From Bacillota bacterium (GTDB lineage: Bacteria; Bacillota; UBA4882; UBA8346): a DNA stretch of 64,000 bases. The stretch covers positions 744,001 through 808,000 of the forward strand of contig JAEYGI010000040.1 in the NCBI GenBank assembly GCA_023402395.1, given 5' to 3'. Below are positions 7,955 through 16,592 of the stretch, piece after piece. The notes below the pieces were generated by a model. That model did not search any database. It was not told where the DNA came from and saw only the letters and a program-made list of their open reading frames with translations. The translations under genes were made by a program, and so were the position numbers. Numbering within the stretch: the first letter of the stretch is position 1; each line of letters starts with the position of its first letter.

Positions 7955-9256
7955 ATGAAAGACCATCAAGTGAATATCGGGATCCTGGGTCTGGGAACGG
8001 TCGGGACCGGCGTGGCGCGAATTTTACTTGAGCAACAAGGATTATTGACGACCCGTTCCGCTTTGAATTTTCATCTGAAAGCCATCGCCGAGGTTAACTG
8101 GGACAAAAAACGGGATCTCGACTTAAGCGGAGTGCAATGCCTTAGCGATGCGAATCAATTGTTAAATGATCCGGAGATCGACATTGTGGTTGAAACCATT
8201 GGCGGTTATGAGCCGGCGTTCAGTTTTATCTCCAAGGCCTTAAACAACCGGAAACATGTGGTTACTGCCAATAAAGCCCTGATTGCCACGCGCGGCCGGG
8301 AATTATTTAAGATTGCGCAAGAAAACGGGGTGGATCTGCTATTTGAAGCAAGTGTCGGAGGAGGCATCCCTATTATTAAGGGGCTGCGGGAAGGGTTGGT
8401 CGCCAATCAGATTGAGAGCATTTTTGGCATCCTGAACGGTACTTCCAATTATATTTTGACCAGGATGCATCAGGAAGAATTGGAATTCGGCCAGGCCCTC
8501 TCCGAAGCCCAGACCAAAGGGTTTGCGGAAGCGGATCCCACTTTGGATGTCGGCGGCGGAGATGCCGCCCACAAACTGGCCATCCTGGCATCAATCGCTA
8601 CTTCTGGGTTTGTTAATTATGACAATTTGTTTATTGAGGGAATCACCGATATTACCAAATTGGACATCGGGTTCGCCAAGTCGTTCGGTTATACCATTAA
8701 ACTTCTGGCGGTAATGAGGAAACGGACTAACGGAGTTGATCTGCGGGTGCACCCCACCCTTATTCCCAACACCCACTTATTGGCGGCAGTGAACAATGAA
8801 TTAAACGCCATCTTCGTCAAAGGGGATTTTGTCGGAAACACCATGTTTTACGGTCCGGGCGCAGGAGAACGCCCCACCGCTAGCGCAATTATCAGTGATA
8901 TTGTGGATCTGTCGCGAGATTTGCTGCTGAAAGAGGGAGAACAGTTCTGCAACCGAACCATCAATCCCGAGCAGGAGACCCGGATCGTATCGGTTGAACA
9001 GATCAGGAATCGTTTTTATTTAAGATTCTTCACGCTGGACGCGCCGGGTGTTTTATCCAAAATCTCGGGAGTATTGGGCGAAAATCAGATCTCGATCTCA
9101 TCCATGGTTCAGTTGGAAACTCACGGCAAGGACAATTGTGTCCCAATTGTTTTACTTACTCATGAAGCCTCCGAACAGTCAATGAAAAACGCATTAGAAG
9201 TCATTGGGCGGTTTGATTTTATTCAAGGGAAAATTTTGCGGTTGAGGCTGTTTTAA
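7955..9256 (+). CDS. hom: Homoserine dehydrogenase with ACT domain
   Basis: A 433-residue NAD(P)-dependent enzyme that reduces aspartate semialdehyde to homoserine, the branch point toward threonine and methionine. It shows the Rossmann motif GILGLGTVGTGVA, the substrate domain with ILNGTSNYILTRM and ADPTLDVGGGDAAHKLAIL, and a C-terminal ACT domain (FTLDAPGVLSKISGVL) for amino-acid feedback, usually by threonine. AAAGGAG at 7940 sets ATG 7955 as the start; the GTG at 7946 is too close to it. Expression is controlled by the T-box leader directly upstream and ended by a terminator at 9259. No hisC-, thrB- or thrC-like gene follows. Confidence 0.96.
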   Translation: MKDHQVNIGILGLGTVGTGVARILLEQQGLLTTRSALNFHLKAIAEVNWDKKRDLDLSGVQCLSDANQLLNDPEIDIVVETIGGYEPAFSFISKALNNRKHVVTANKALIATRGRELFKIAQENGVDLLFEASVGGGIPIIKGLREGLVANQIESIFGILNGTSNYILTRMHQEELEFGQALSEAQTKGFAEADPTLDVGGGDAAHKLAILASIATSGFVNYDNLFIEGITDITKLDIGFAKSFGYTIKLLAVMRKRTNGVDLRVHPTLIPNTHLLAAVNNELNAIFVKGDFVGNTMFYGPGAGERPTASAIISDIVDLSRDLLLKEGEQFCNRTINPEQETRIVSVEQIRNRFYLRFFTLDAPGVLSKISGVLGENQISISSMVQLETHGKDNCVPIVLLTHEASEQSMKNALEVIGRFDFIQGKILRLRLF

Positions 9257-9258
9257 CG

Positions 9259-9282
9259 GCGGGAGCGAATCCCGCTTTTTTT
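9259..9282 (+). terminator. Terminator after hom
   Basis: Stem GCGGGA (9259-9264) with TCCCGC (9270-9275), then seven T. Confidence 0.92.
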
Positions 9283-9394
9283 ATACCGAATTTACCAGAA
9301 TAAGCAGGTCCGAAATTACAGGGATTTTTTTTCCCGCGTCGAATTTACCAAGAAAACAGATTCCGGGGTTGCGGGGGACGAAAGGGGATTGTCA

Positions 9395-11137
9395 ATGTCT
9401 AAAAAAGTGATATTCCTCATCGTAATGGTCCTACTCGTTCTTTCAACGCATAGTTTTGAAGGTTTCTCTGCGGCGGAGCCGGCAGGAGACCCCAGGGCCG
9501 TAAAGGGCGGGATGCTGACCTTAAATACGAGTGAATTTCCGAAATCTTTCAATTACTATGTTAATAATGCCGTCGATGCCTTCGTGGTATTTGGTCTGGT
9601 TTACGAAAGCCTTCTAGAGATTGACCCCAATACGTTAGAATATCATTCGTCACTCGCCAAATCATGGTCGATCTCCGCGGACAAAAAAGTCTTTACATTT
9701 GTACTGGATTCGGCCGCTGAATGGGCTGACGGCAAACCGGTATCCGCCGCCGACGTATTATTCACGTATAAAACCATCATGGACCCGAAGAATTTGACCT
9801 CGGTGCAGCGGTTATTTTTAAGCAGATTCCAAGCCCCGGAAGTAATCAACTCCAGGACGGTCCGCTTTACCGCGAAAAACGTCCACTACAACAACTTGGT
9901 CACTTTAGCCGGTTTGAATATCCTTCCCAAACACCTGTTTCAGGGTAAGGACTTTAACAAGGCGTTTAATATGGCACTTCCCGCCGGTAGCGGTCCATAC
10001 CGTTTGAGTGAGGTCAAGCTGGGCCGGTATTATGTACTGACCCGCAATCCAAAGTATTGGGCGGTCAAACTGCCCCATCATCGCGGAATGTACAATTTTA
10101 ATCAGATCAAGTATAAAGTGATCTCGGACAATGCTGCTTTTGAGGCCTTTAAAAAAGGCGATTTTGATATTTTCAGCGGAATCACGGCCAAACGCTGGGT
10201 AACTGAAACCAGTTCCAAGCCGTTCCAGTATAATTGGGTTGTCAAACAAAAGGTATATAATTATTCTCCGCAGGGGTTTCAAGGACTAGCCTTCAATCTG
10301 CGCCGACCCTTGTTCAAGGACCAGCGGATCCGGATGGGAATCTCTCAATTGATTGACCGTAAAACGTTGCTGGAAAAGCTCATGTACAACGAATACCAGC
10401 CATTGGCTTCCTACTGGCCTTCATTATATGGGACCGGTAAGGCCAATCCGTTGATCGAATATAATCCGGCCCGGGCGAAGGAGATGTTCAAAGCGGCTGG
10501 CTACACCGCTTTGGATAAACAAGGCTTTTTGATGAACTCCAAAGGAGAGCGTTTAGAATTTACTATTTCTTATCAGGGTGAAAGTTTTGAGCGCCACTTG
10601 ACGTTGATTAAAGAAGACTGCCGAAAGGCCGGGGTCAATGTCAAACTGGAGTTGTTATCCTGGCCAACGTTGCTGAAAAAGATGGATGAGTTTAACTTCG
10701 ATACGGTGGTTATCGCCTGGTCTTCCAATTTATTCCCCGACCCCGAACAGTTATGGCACTCGAAACACGCGAACGAACCAGGCGGCAGTAATCTGCCGGG
10801 ATATCGCAATCCGGAAGTTGACCGGTTGATTGATTCGTTGCCGCCGGTGTTTGATGTCGCCAGACGAGACCAAATCATTAAAAAGATTGATGGAATCATC
10901 TATCGCGATGTACCGTATGCTCTGTTCTGGGGGGCCAATTACGAGCGGATCCTATATAAGAACGTCTTCGGGATGCCGAAAACGATCTTCCCCAAATATG
11001 CCGATGCTAGTAGCATCATTGCTTACTGGTGGATGGATCCGGCCAAGGTGAAACGTTATCGGGAAGCGGTCAAACGGAACCAACGCCTTCCCCGCGCCCC
11101 GGTTGAAGTTTATTTCGATAAATCAGCTTCAAAATAA
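9395..11137 (+). CDS. yejA: Yej-type ABC transporter, solute-binding protein (family 5)
   Basis: A 580-residue extracellular binding protein of the oligopeptide (SBP_bac_5) superfamily. It has an N-terminal signal sequence with a hydrophobic core (VIFLIVMVLLVLSTHSF) and no lipobox Cys. Motifs WADGKPVSAADVLFTYK, SGPYRL and GLAFNLRRPLFKDQRIRMGI match the YejA branch, which in enterobacteria feeds microcin C-like and formylated peptides to YejBEF. The three-gene order and the permease sequences support this better than generic OppA. ATG 9395 is preferred over TTG 9389 because of the GAAAGGGGA site. The real substrate is unknown; peptides are the best guess. Confidence 0.88.
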   Translation: MSKKVIFLIVMVLLVLSTHSFEGFSAAEPAGDPRAVKGGMLTLNTSEFPKSFNYYVNNAVDAFVVFGLVYESLLEIDPNTLEYHSSLAKSWSISADKKVFTFVLDSAAEWADGKPVSAADVLFTYKTIMDPKNLTSVQRLFLSRFQAPEVINSRTVRFTAKNVHYNNLVTLAGLNILPKHLFQGKDFNKAFNMALPAGSGPYRLSEVKLGRYYVLTRNPKYWAVKLPHHRGMYNFNQIKYKVISDNAAFEAFKKGDFDIFSGITAKRWVTETSSKPFQYNWVVKQKVYNYSPQGFQGLAFNLRRPLFKDQRIRMGISQLIDRKTLLEKLMYNEYQPLASYWPSLYGTGKANPLIEYNPARAKEMFKAAGYTALDKQGFLMNSKGERLEFTISYQGESFERHLTLIKEDCRKAGVNVKLELLSWPTLLKKMDEFNFDTVVIAWSSNLFPDPEQLWHSKHANEPGGSNLPGYRNPEVDRLIDSLPPVFDVARRDQIIKKIDGIIYRDVPYALFWGANYERILYKNVFGMPKTIFPKYADASSIIAYWWMDPAKVKRYREAVKRNQRLPRAPVEVYFDKSASK

Positions 11138-11157
11138 TCTCCGGAGTGCTTTAAGCC

Positions 11158-12186
11158 ATGCGTGATTATTTACTAAAACGCTTTTTGCTGATCATCCCGA
11201 CCTTGTTGGGGATTACCATCGCTTGTTTTCTGGTCATGCAGATGGTTCCCGGAGGCCCGGTAGAGCAAGCATTGCAAAAAATGAAACGGGCCGCGGTCAG
11301 CGAATCGGGTGCCGCTTCTTCCGGCGTCCTGGAGTCCGCCATGACCCGGGAGGAATTAGAGAATATCAAACGGTATTATGGGTTTGATAAGTCGATACCG
11401 GTAAGATATTTTAGCTGGCTGGGGCAATTGCTCCGCTTGGATCTAGGTACTTCCTACACCTACGAAATGCCGGTGCTTTCCATTATTTTGAGCCGGATCC
11501 CGGTATCGCTGGCCTTCGGATTGACGGGTCTGTTCTTTACCTATTTGATTTGCATCCCCTTGGGAATTCGGAAAGCATTAAAGCACGGCTCGCGGTTTGA
11601 CAATTGGAGCAGTGTTTTCATTTTTCTCGGTTATTCGATCCCTGCGTTTGCGCTGGGAGTATTGTTAATCGTCTTATTCGGAGGCGGAAGCTTTTTGGAT
11701 CTCTTTCCAGTCAGCGGTATGGTTTCTGATAATTTCGAGGAGCTATCCCTATTTGGTAAGTTTTTTGACTTTATTCATCACATGTTTTTACCGATTCTTT
11801 GTTATACCATCGGAGGATTCGCCACTTTAACCTTGCTGATGAAGAATTCCCTGATGGAGCAGTTAAATCAGGATTATATCCGGACTGCTCTGGCAAAAGG
11901 ACTAACTTTCAATCAAGCGGTTTTCCGGCATGCTTTGCGCAATGCGTTGATTCCGATCGCTACCAACATCGGTATGATTATTAATGTATTTATCTCCGGA
12001 TCGATGTTGATCGAAAAGATTTTTACCATTGATGGCATGGGATTATTGGGATATCAGTCAATTGTGGATCGTGATTATCCGGTGGCGCTTGGATTGATTG
12101 TCATTTCCAGCTTTTTGATGCTGATAGGCAGGATCGTCTCCGATTTCTGCCTGGTCTTGGTGGACCCGAGGATTAAATTTAAATAG
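11158..12186 (+). CDS. yejB: Yej-type ABC transporter permease, YejB-like
   Basis: A 342-residue inner-membrane permease, 20 bp downstream of yejA. It begins with a typical OppB-type first helix (LLKRFLLIIPTLLGITIACF) and has YejB hallmarks: MVPGGPVEQA, YGFDKSIPVRYFSWL, IPLGIRKALKHGSRFDNWSS and GGSFLDLFPVSGMVS. The EAA coupling loop is visible around AKGLTFNQAVFRHALRNALIPI. Six transmembrane helices are expected. It pairs with the YejE-like permease that starts 151 bp further on, after an unusual intergenic element. Confidence 0.92.
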   Translation: MRDYLLKRFLLIIPTLLGITIACFLVMQMVPGGPVEQALQKMKRAAVSESGAASSGVLESAMTREELENIKRYYGFDKSIPVRYFSWLGQLLRLDLGTSYTYEMPVLSIILSRIPVSLAFGLTGLFFTYLICIPLGIRKALKHGSRFDNWSSVFIFLGYSIPAFALGVLLIVLFGGGSFLDLFPVSGMVSDNFEELSLFGKFFDFIHHMFLPILCYTIGGFATLTLLMKNSLMEQLNQDYIRTALAKGLTFNQAVFRHALRNALIPIATNIGMIINVFISGSMLIEKIFTIDGMGLLGYQSIVDRDYPVALGLIVISSFLMLIGRIVSDFCLVLVDPRIKFK

Positions 12187-12206
12187 AGTTTAGTTAGAAG
12201 CGTTAT

Positions 12207-12305
12207 GATCAACCCCGGCCGAAGGCCGGGTTGTATACAAAAGCCCAGAAAAACAAGGGATAAAGTCGAGCCAGACTAATGTTTTCCTAGCGCTCCTTTG
12301 AGCAA
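12207..12305 (+). repeat. Structured intergenic element, copy A
   Basis: A hairpin (AACCCCGGCC/GGCCGGGTT, about 12211-12232) is followed by TTGTATACAAAAGCCCAG and a segment containing AGTCGAGCCAGACTAATG and TTTTCCTAGCGC. A close relative sits at 46776-46885 before a ZIP transporter gene. It splits the Yej operon between yejB and yejE. In copy B the segment ends pair as GCTCAGA with TCTGAGC; here the same pairing holds only in part. Function unknown. Confidence 0.65.
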
Positions 12306-12337
12306 AGAGAGTTTACACATGACTTTTAGGGGGTCTG

Positions 12338-13378
12338 TTGTTAGTGCTTTCTCCGGTTACGCTGAAACGGATCCGTAAATTTAAAAAAATGCGACGGGCT
12401 TACCTTTCGTTATGGATTTTGGCGGTAGCGTATGCTGTTTCATTATTCGCCAATTTTATCGCCAATGACCAACCGCTTATCGTCCGTTATAATGGGCAGA
12501 CCTTTTATCCGGTCCTTAGTTTTTATGATGGAAGCAACTTTGGATTGGCAGCGACTGAGGTCCCCAATTACAAGGAGTTGCGCGGCAGCCCGACCTTTAC
12601 GAAAGAATCCGGCAATTTCATGATCTTTCCGCCGATTCCCTACGGCCCAAATGAATCGCTGTTCGAGTTGGACGGGAACCCGCCGACTCCTCCCACTGCC
12701 GCGAATTGGCTTGGTACCGACGATCGGGGCCGGGACATCCTAACCCGGCTGATTTATGGCTACCGGATCAGTTTCAGTTTTGCGTTATTGATCACTTTTT
12801 CCAGTATGGTTTTCGGGGTACTGGTTGGCGCATTTCAAGGTTACTTCGGGGGGATCTTTGATCTTACGGCGCAACGCCTGATTGAGATTTTTTCGGCATT
12901 GCCGTTCTTATACATTGTAATTATTATCGGAAGTTCTTTGGGGACCAATTTTTTGACTCTCTTGATCATCTTTACCGTGTTCGAATGGGTGGGGATCTCT
13001 TATTACACCCGGTCGGAGTTTCTGAAATTACGCGAGTCGCAGTTTGTGGAGGCAGCCAGGGCCTTAGGGGTAAAGGACTGGAAGATAATGTTCCGTCACA
13101 TGCTTCCCAATGCCCTGACTCCGATCATCACCTTTTTGCCGTTCGAACTGATCGGTGCGATCGGCGCTTTGTCGGCTTTGGATTTTTTGGGATTTGGGTT
13201 GCCGGCACCGACCCCAAGCTGGGGAGAGTTGATGAGACAGGGAATGGACAATATCTTTTCTTACTGGCTTTCGTTATACCCGGTACTGGCCCTGTTCGGG
13301 GTTTTGCTATTGATTGCGTTTGTGGGCGAAGGGATCCGAGACGCCTTTGATCCAAAAGACTACGGCAGGATGGAATAA
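12338..13378 (+). CDS. yejE: Yej-type ABC transporter permease, YejE-like
   Basis: A 346-residue permease with a large extracytoplasmic insertion after the first helix that is typical of YejE: NDQPLIVRYNGQTFYPVL, then NWLGTDDRGRDILTRLIYG leading to the core helices. The EAA loop is in ARALGVKDWKIMFRHMLPNAL. The start is TTG 12338, supported by TTAGGGGGT just upstream. It ends three bases before the first ATPase gene, so the two are co-translated. Together with yejB it forms the transmembrane channel. Confidence 0.92.
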   Translation: MLVLSPVTLKRIRKFKKMRRAYLSLWILAVAYAVSLFANFIANDQPLIVRYNGQTFYPVLSFYDGSNFGLAATEVPNYKELRGSPTFTKESGNFMIFPPIPYGPNESLFELDGNPPTPPTAANWLGTDDRGRDILTRLIYGYRISFSFALLITFSSMVFGVLVGAFQGYFGGIFDLTAQRLIEIFSALPFLYIVIIIGSSLGTNFLTLLIIFTVFEWVGISYYTRSEFLKLRESQFVEAARALGVKDWKIMFRHMLPNALTPIITFLPFELIGAIGALSALDFLGFGLPAPTPSWGELMRQGMDNIFSYWLSLYPVLALFGVLLLIAFVGEGIRDAFDPKDYGRME

Positions 13379-13380
13379 CC

Positions 13381-14340
13381 ATGAGTAATATTCTTGAAGT
13401 CCGGGACTTGAAGATCAATTTTTATACTGAGTCAGGGATCGTCAAAGCCGTGGACGGGGTCAATTTCAGTTTGGGTGTTGGGAAAACCACGGCGATGGTC
13501 GGAGAGTCCGGTTGCGGTAAGTCGATGACCGCTCTTTCTATATTGAGGTTAATCCCTTCACCCGGAAAGATTGAGGCCGGAACGGTTTTCTGGAAGGGGC
13601 GGGATTTATTAAAAGTTTCGCACCAGGAGATCGTTGGCTTGCGCGGTAAAGAGATTGGGTTTATTTTTCAGGAGCCGTTAACCAGTTTTAATCCGGTCCG
13701 ACGGGTCGGGGAACAGATTGGGGAAGTGCTTGAGATTCATACTGATCTGTCAAAAGAAGCGATCAAAGAAATGGTTTGTGAAAAAATGAGCCGGGTTGGG
13801 TTCACCGCTCCGATGACTCAGTACAATGCATATCCTCATGAGCTTTCCGGTGGCATGCGGCAGCGGGCGATGATTGCCATGGCACTGATTTGCGGACCGG
13901 ACCTACTAATTGCCGATGAACCGACCACCGCGCTTGATGTAACGATTCAAGCACAGATTCTGGATTTGATTCGTGAACTTCAAGCGGAAAACCAGATGTC
14001 GTCCCTGCTAATCACCCATAATCTCGGAATTGTGGCGGAAATGGCCGACTTGGTCGCGGTGATGTATGCCGGAAAAATCGTCGAACAAGCACCGGTGCGG
14101 GCTTTGTTTCGAAGCCCCCGGCACCCTTATACCCAGGGGCTTTTGGCTTCGGTACCCCAATTGAACGGCACTGAAACCTTATATACCATTCCGGGAATGA
14201 TCCCGGATCCTTTTAACCTTCCGGCCGGATGTTATTTTGCGCCCAGATGTCCCGTAGCGAAGGCGGTATGCAAAGAGCGCTACCCGGAACCAGCCACGCC
14301 GGGCGAAGAACATACCGTCGCCTGCTGGTTGTATGCTTAA
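13381..14340 (+). CDS. oppD: Peptide ABC transporter ATPase, OppD-like
   Basis: A 319-residue ATP-binding subunit: Walker A GESGCGKSMTA, signature LSGGMRQRAMIAMAL, Walker B LLIADEPTTALDV and switch His in LLITHNLG. The C-terminal oligopeptide extension with three of four clustered cysteines (AGCYFAPRCPVAKAVC) is typical of OppD/DppD and can hold an iron-sulfur cluster. In E. coli the two ATPase halves are fused as YejF; here they are separate genes. Confidence 0.93.
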   Translation: MSNILEVRDLKINFYTESGIVKAVDGVNFSLGVGKTTAMVGESGCGKSMTALSILRLIPSPGKIEAGTVFWKGRDLLKVSHQEIVGLRGKEIGFIFQEPLTSFNPVRRVGEQIGEVLEIHTDLSKEAIKEMVCEKMSRVGFTAPMTQYNAYPHELSGGMRQRAMIAMALICGPDLLIADEPTTALDVTIQAQILDLIRELQAENQMSSLLITHNLGIVAEMADLVAVMYAGKIVEQAPVRALFRSPRHPYTQGLLASVPQLNGTETLYTIPGMIPDPFNLPAGCYFAPRCPVAKAVCKERYPEPATPGEEHTVACWLYA

Positions 14341-14361
14341 TTTAAACGTTGGGTGGATAAA

Positions 14362-15324
14362 ATGGGAAGTTTACTTGAGGTTAACAACCTTCACAAGTTT
14401 TTTCCGATCAAAACCGCTTGGTTGGGACGGGTTTCTGGCCAGGTTCGCGCCGTGGACGGGATCTCCTTTTCAATTGACGCCGGAGAGACTTTGGGGTTGG
14501 TGGGGGAGTCGGGGTGCGGCAAAACAACGGTCGGCCGGACCGTGTTGCGCTTGATCGAACCCACCGGAGGGACGATTCATTTTCAAGATACTGATATTAC
14601 CGGATTATCGACGAGAGAATTACGGCGCTTTCGGACCCGGATGCAGATCGTCTTTCAAGATCCATATTCTTCACTGAATCCACGCCGGGTAGTCCTGGAT
14701 TTGGTTGGGGAAGGCTTGACGGAGCACAAATACGTCAGAAACCTGCGGGAAAAGAAAGACCGAGTGGTTCAACTGTTGGAACAGGTCGGCCTTCCAAGTA
14801 ATATTCTTTACCGATACCCTCATGAATTTTCCGGAGGCCAGCGGCAGCGTCTGGCGATTGCCCGGGCTTTGTCCCTTAACCCGCAATTGATAATCTGTGA
14901 TGAAGCGGTATCCGCGCTGGATGTCTCGATTCAGGCGCAGATCATCAATCTCTTGATTGAACTGAGAGAACGTTTGAACATCGCTTATCTGTTTATCGCG
15001 CACGATCTGGCGGTTGTCAAGCATATATCCAGGCGGGTGGCAGTGATGTATCTAGGGCAAATCATGGAACTAGCCGATGTTTACGAGTTGTTCCAAAATC
15101 CGCTTCATCCTTATACCCGATTGTTGCTTGAGGCAATTCCAGTGGCTGACCCCGATCGTCGTCAACGCCGCCTTCTTTTCCGTGGCGAGGTTGAAAAAAA
15201 CCAAACGATGGAAAGTTGCCGGTTCGCGAACCGGTGTCCGGATCGAACCTCCCATTGCTTGATCAATGAGCCGCCATTACGGAAGATCAGCGATAATCAT
15301 TATGTTAAATGTTTTAAGCTCTAG
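14362..15324 (+). CDS. oppF: Peptide ABC transporter ATPase, OppF-like
   Basis: A 320-residue ATPase: Walker A GESGCGKTTVG, signature FSGGQRQRLAIARAL, Walker B LIICDEAVSALDV and FIAHDLAVV. Note Ala-Val after DE where most relatives have Pro-Thr/Ser or Pro-Val; this is common in OppF. ATG 14362 is chosen since GGGTGG lies 6 bp upstream; GTG 14353 sits within that site. It completes the five-gene transporter and works with the OppD-like subunit as a heterodimer. Confidence 0.92.
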   Translation: MGSLLEVNNLHKFFPIKTAWLGRVSGQVRAVDGISFSIDAGETLGLVGESGCGKTTVGRTVLRLIEPTGGTIHFQDTDITGLSTRELRRFRTRMQIVFQDPYSSLNPRRVVLDLVGEGLTEHKYVRNLREKKDRVVQLLEQVGLPSNILYRYPHEFSGGQRQRLAIARALSLNPQLIICDEAVSALDVSIQAQIINLLIELRERLNIAYLFIAHDLAVVKHISRRVAVMYLGQIMELADVYELFQNPLHPYTRLLLEAIPVADPDRRQRRLLFRGEVEKNQTMESCRFANRCPDRTSHCLINEPPLRKISDNHYVKCFKL

Positions 15325-15468
15325 TAACGACACCACCTGTTGCAAATCAGGGAGCACTGACATCTGACGAGGGAAAGGGGGATAAGGCGTTTTTGTATCC
15401 TCCTTGGCGGGCGATGTTAATTTTGAAGATTTTATTGCAGCTTTTAAATAGACTAGAGGAGTCAACTA

Positions 15469-15999
15469 ATGGCTAAGTCCATCGGCCTGTATCTGTTGGA
15501 CCAGATCCTCAAACCGAAAGAATGGTACCGGATTCAAGCCCTGACCTTAAACGGGTATAAACTGGTTGCCAGCAAGGACGATCAAAAAAATGCCGGCATG
15601 CGTGTGGACCAGATCCCAAAAGCGGCCCGTAAAACCCGCGGCATCGGAATGAATCCGATCAAACCCTATCGTGATTATTACGGTCAATTTATTCTGGATA
15701 CCAAGTTTCTATCCGAACCGCTTCAGGTCAAATATGCTATCGGGCATGCCCTGCAAACAAAGGTGGTCACGGTCGATGATTTTTCCAGCTTCAGTTGGTT
15801 GAGGCTGGCGCCCGCCGATGACGAATCCTTATATCCCAATTTATCTAAACATCAGCAATTGCTGCTTTATCTGATGCAAAAGTCCGTTTTCCCGAGGTTC
15901 GTTGTCACCAGAGTCTATTACTATCTGCAGACGGAGTTGTATCAATCCATTACCTCATTGATTCTAGAGCAGGAATCTTTAAATCAAGATCTGAAATGA
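15469..15999 (+). CDS. Unknown protein, 176 residues
   Basis: I do not recognise this family. The protein is soluble, with no signal peptide or membrane helix. It is rich in Tyr, Leu and Lys, with a mixed helix and strand pattern: MAKSIGLYLLDQILKPKEWY at the start, a conserved-looking block RGIGMNPIKPYRDYYGQF, and a helical end with VVTRVYYYLQTELYQSITSL. A clear GAGGAG site precedes ATG 15469. It stands 144 bp after the transporter and just upstream of a CBS gene, so it may belong to the signalling block that follows. A hairpin (GGGGATA with TATCCTCC, about 15379-15404) lies before it. Confidence 0.75.
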   Translation: MAKSIGLYLLDQILKPKEWYRIQALTLNGYKLVASKDDQKNAGMRVDQIPKAARKTRGIGMNPIKPYRDYYGQFILDTKFLSEPLQVKYAIGHALQTKVVTVDDFSSFSWLRLAPADDESLYPNLSKHQQLLLYLMQKSVFPRFVVTRVYYYLQTELYQSITSLILEQESLNQDLK

Positions 16000-16075
16000 G
16001 GCAAGCAAGAATCCGATGCGCTGAATGAACGTAACGTCATGGATTTCGATAAAATTCAAAGTGGGAGGGGTTATT

Positions 16076-16510
16076 GTGAAAGTTGCCGAACTGTTAAAGA
16101 ATAAAGGTCAAAAGGTCATTACCATTGATCCTCAGGAATCAATCTTTATTGCCATGAAACGCTTGCTTGAGCATAATATCGGCTCCCTGGTCGCCTGCGA
16201 TTCCGAAGGCCGCATCGTTGGAATCATTTCCGAGAGAGACATTTTACGGGCGGTATATCTGGATCGAAACGCGCTAGATTCCAAAAAAGTAGCGGATATT
16301 ATGACTCCCGAAGTAATTGTGACCATTCCTGATGACGAGTTGGACTATGTCATGGGCATCATGACGCAGAACCGGATCCGGCATCTACCGGTGGTAACCA
16401 AAGAGGGGATCGTCGGGATTGTATCCATCGGAGATATCGTCAAATTTCAACTTCATGAGACCCAAGTTAAAAATCGCTACCTTGAGGATTATATGTACAG
16501 CCAATTGTGA
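16076..16510 (+). CDS. CBS-domain pair protein
   Basis: A 144-residue protein made of two CBS motifs. Repeat 1 (about residues 10-65) has IDPQESIFIAMKRLLEHNIGSLVACDSEGRIVGIISERDILRA; repeat 2 (about 75-135) has VADIMTPEVIVTIPDDE and RIRHLPVVTKEGIVGIVSIGDIV. Such stand-alone pairs bind adenine nucleotides (AMP, ATP, SAM) and act as energy sensors for partner proteins. GTG 16076 follows a GGGAGGGG site; the longer frame from 16025 has none. A terminator follows at once, so it ends a unit. Its partner is unknown. Confidence 0.9.
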   Translation: MKVAELLKNKGQKVITIDPQESIFIAMKRLLEHNIGSLVACDSEGRIVGIISERDILRAVYLDRNALDSKKVADIMTPEVIVTIPDDELDYVMGIMTQNRIRHLPVVTKEGIVGIVSIGDIVKFQLHETQVKNRYLEDYMYSQL

Positions 16511-16517
16511 TAAAAGC

Positions 16518-16540
16518 AGCCGAGTCGTTCCTCGGCTTTT
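16518..16540 (+). terminator. Terminator after the CBS gene
   Basis: AGCCGAG (16518-16524) pairs with CTCGGCT (16531-16537), then TTTT. Confidence 0.85.
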
Positions 16541-16592
16541 ACCTTCCGTACACTTGTGTTCGAGAGATTCCCAGGTAGAGGGTTATTGAGCC

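Noticed and set aside
12207..12305. c-di-GMP, cobalamin or SAM riboswitch for elements A and B
   Set aside because: Short similarities exist, but the required conserved blocks of these riboswitches are missing or in the wrong order.
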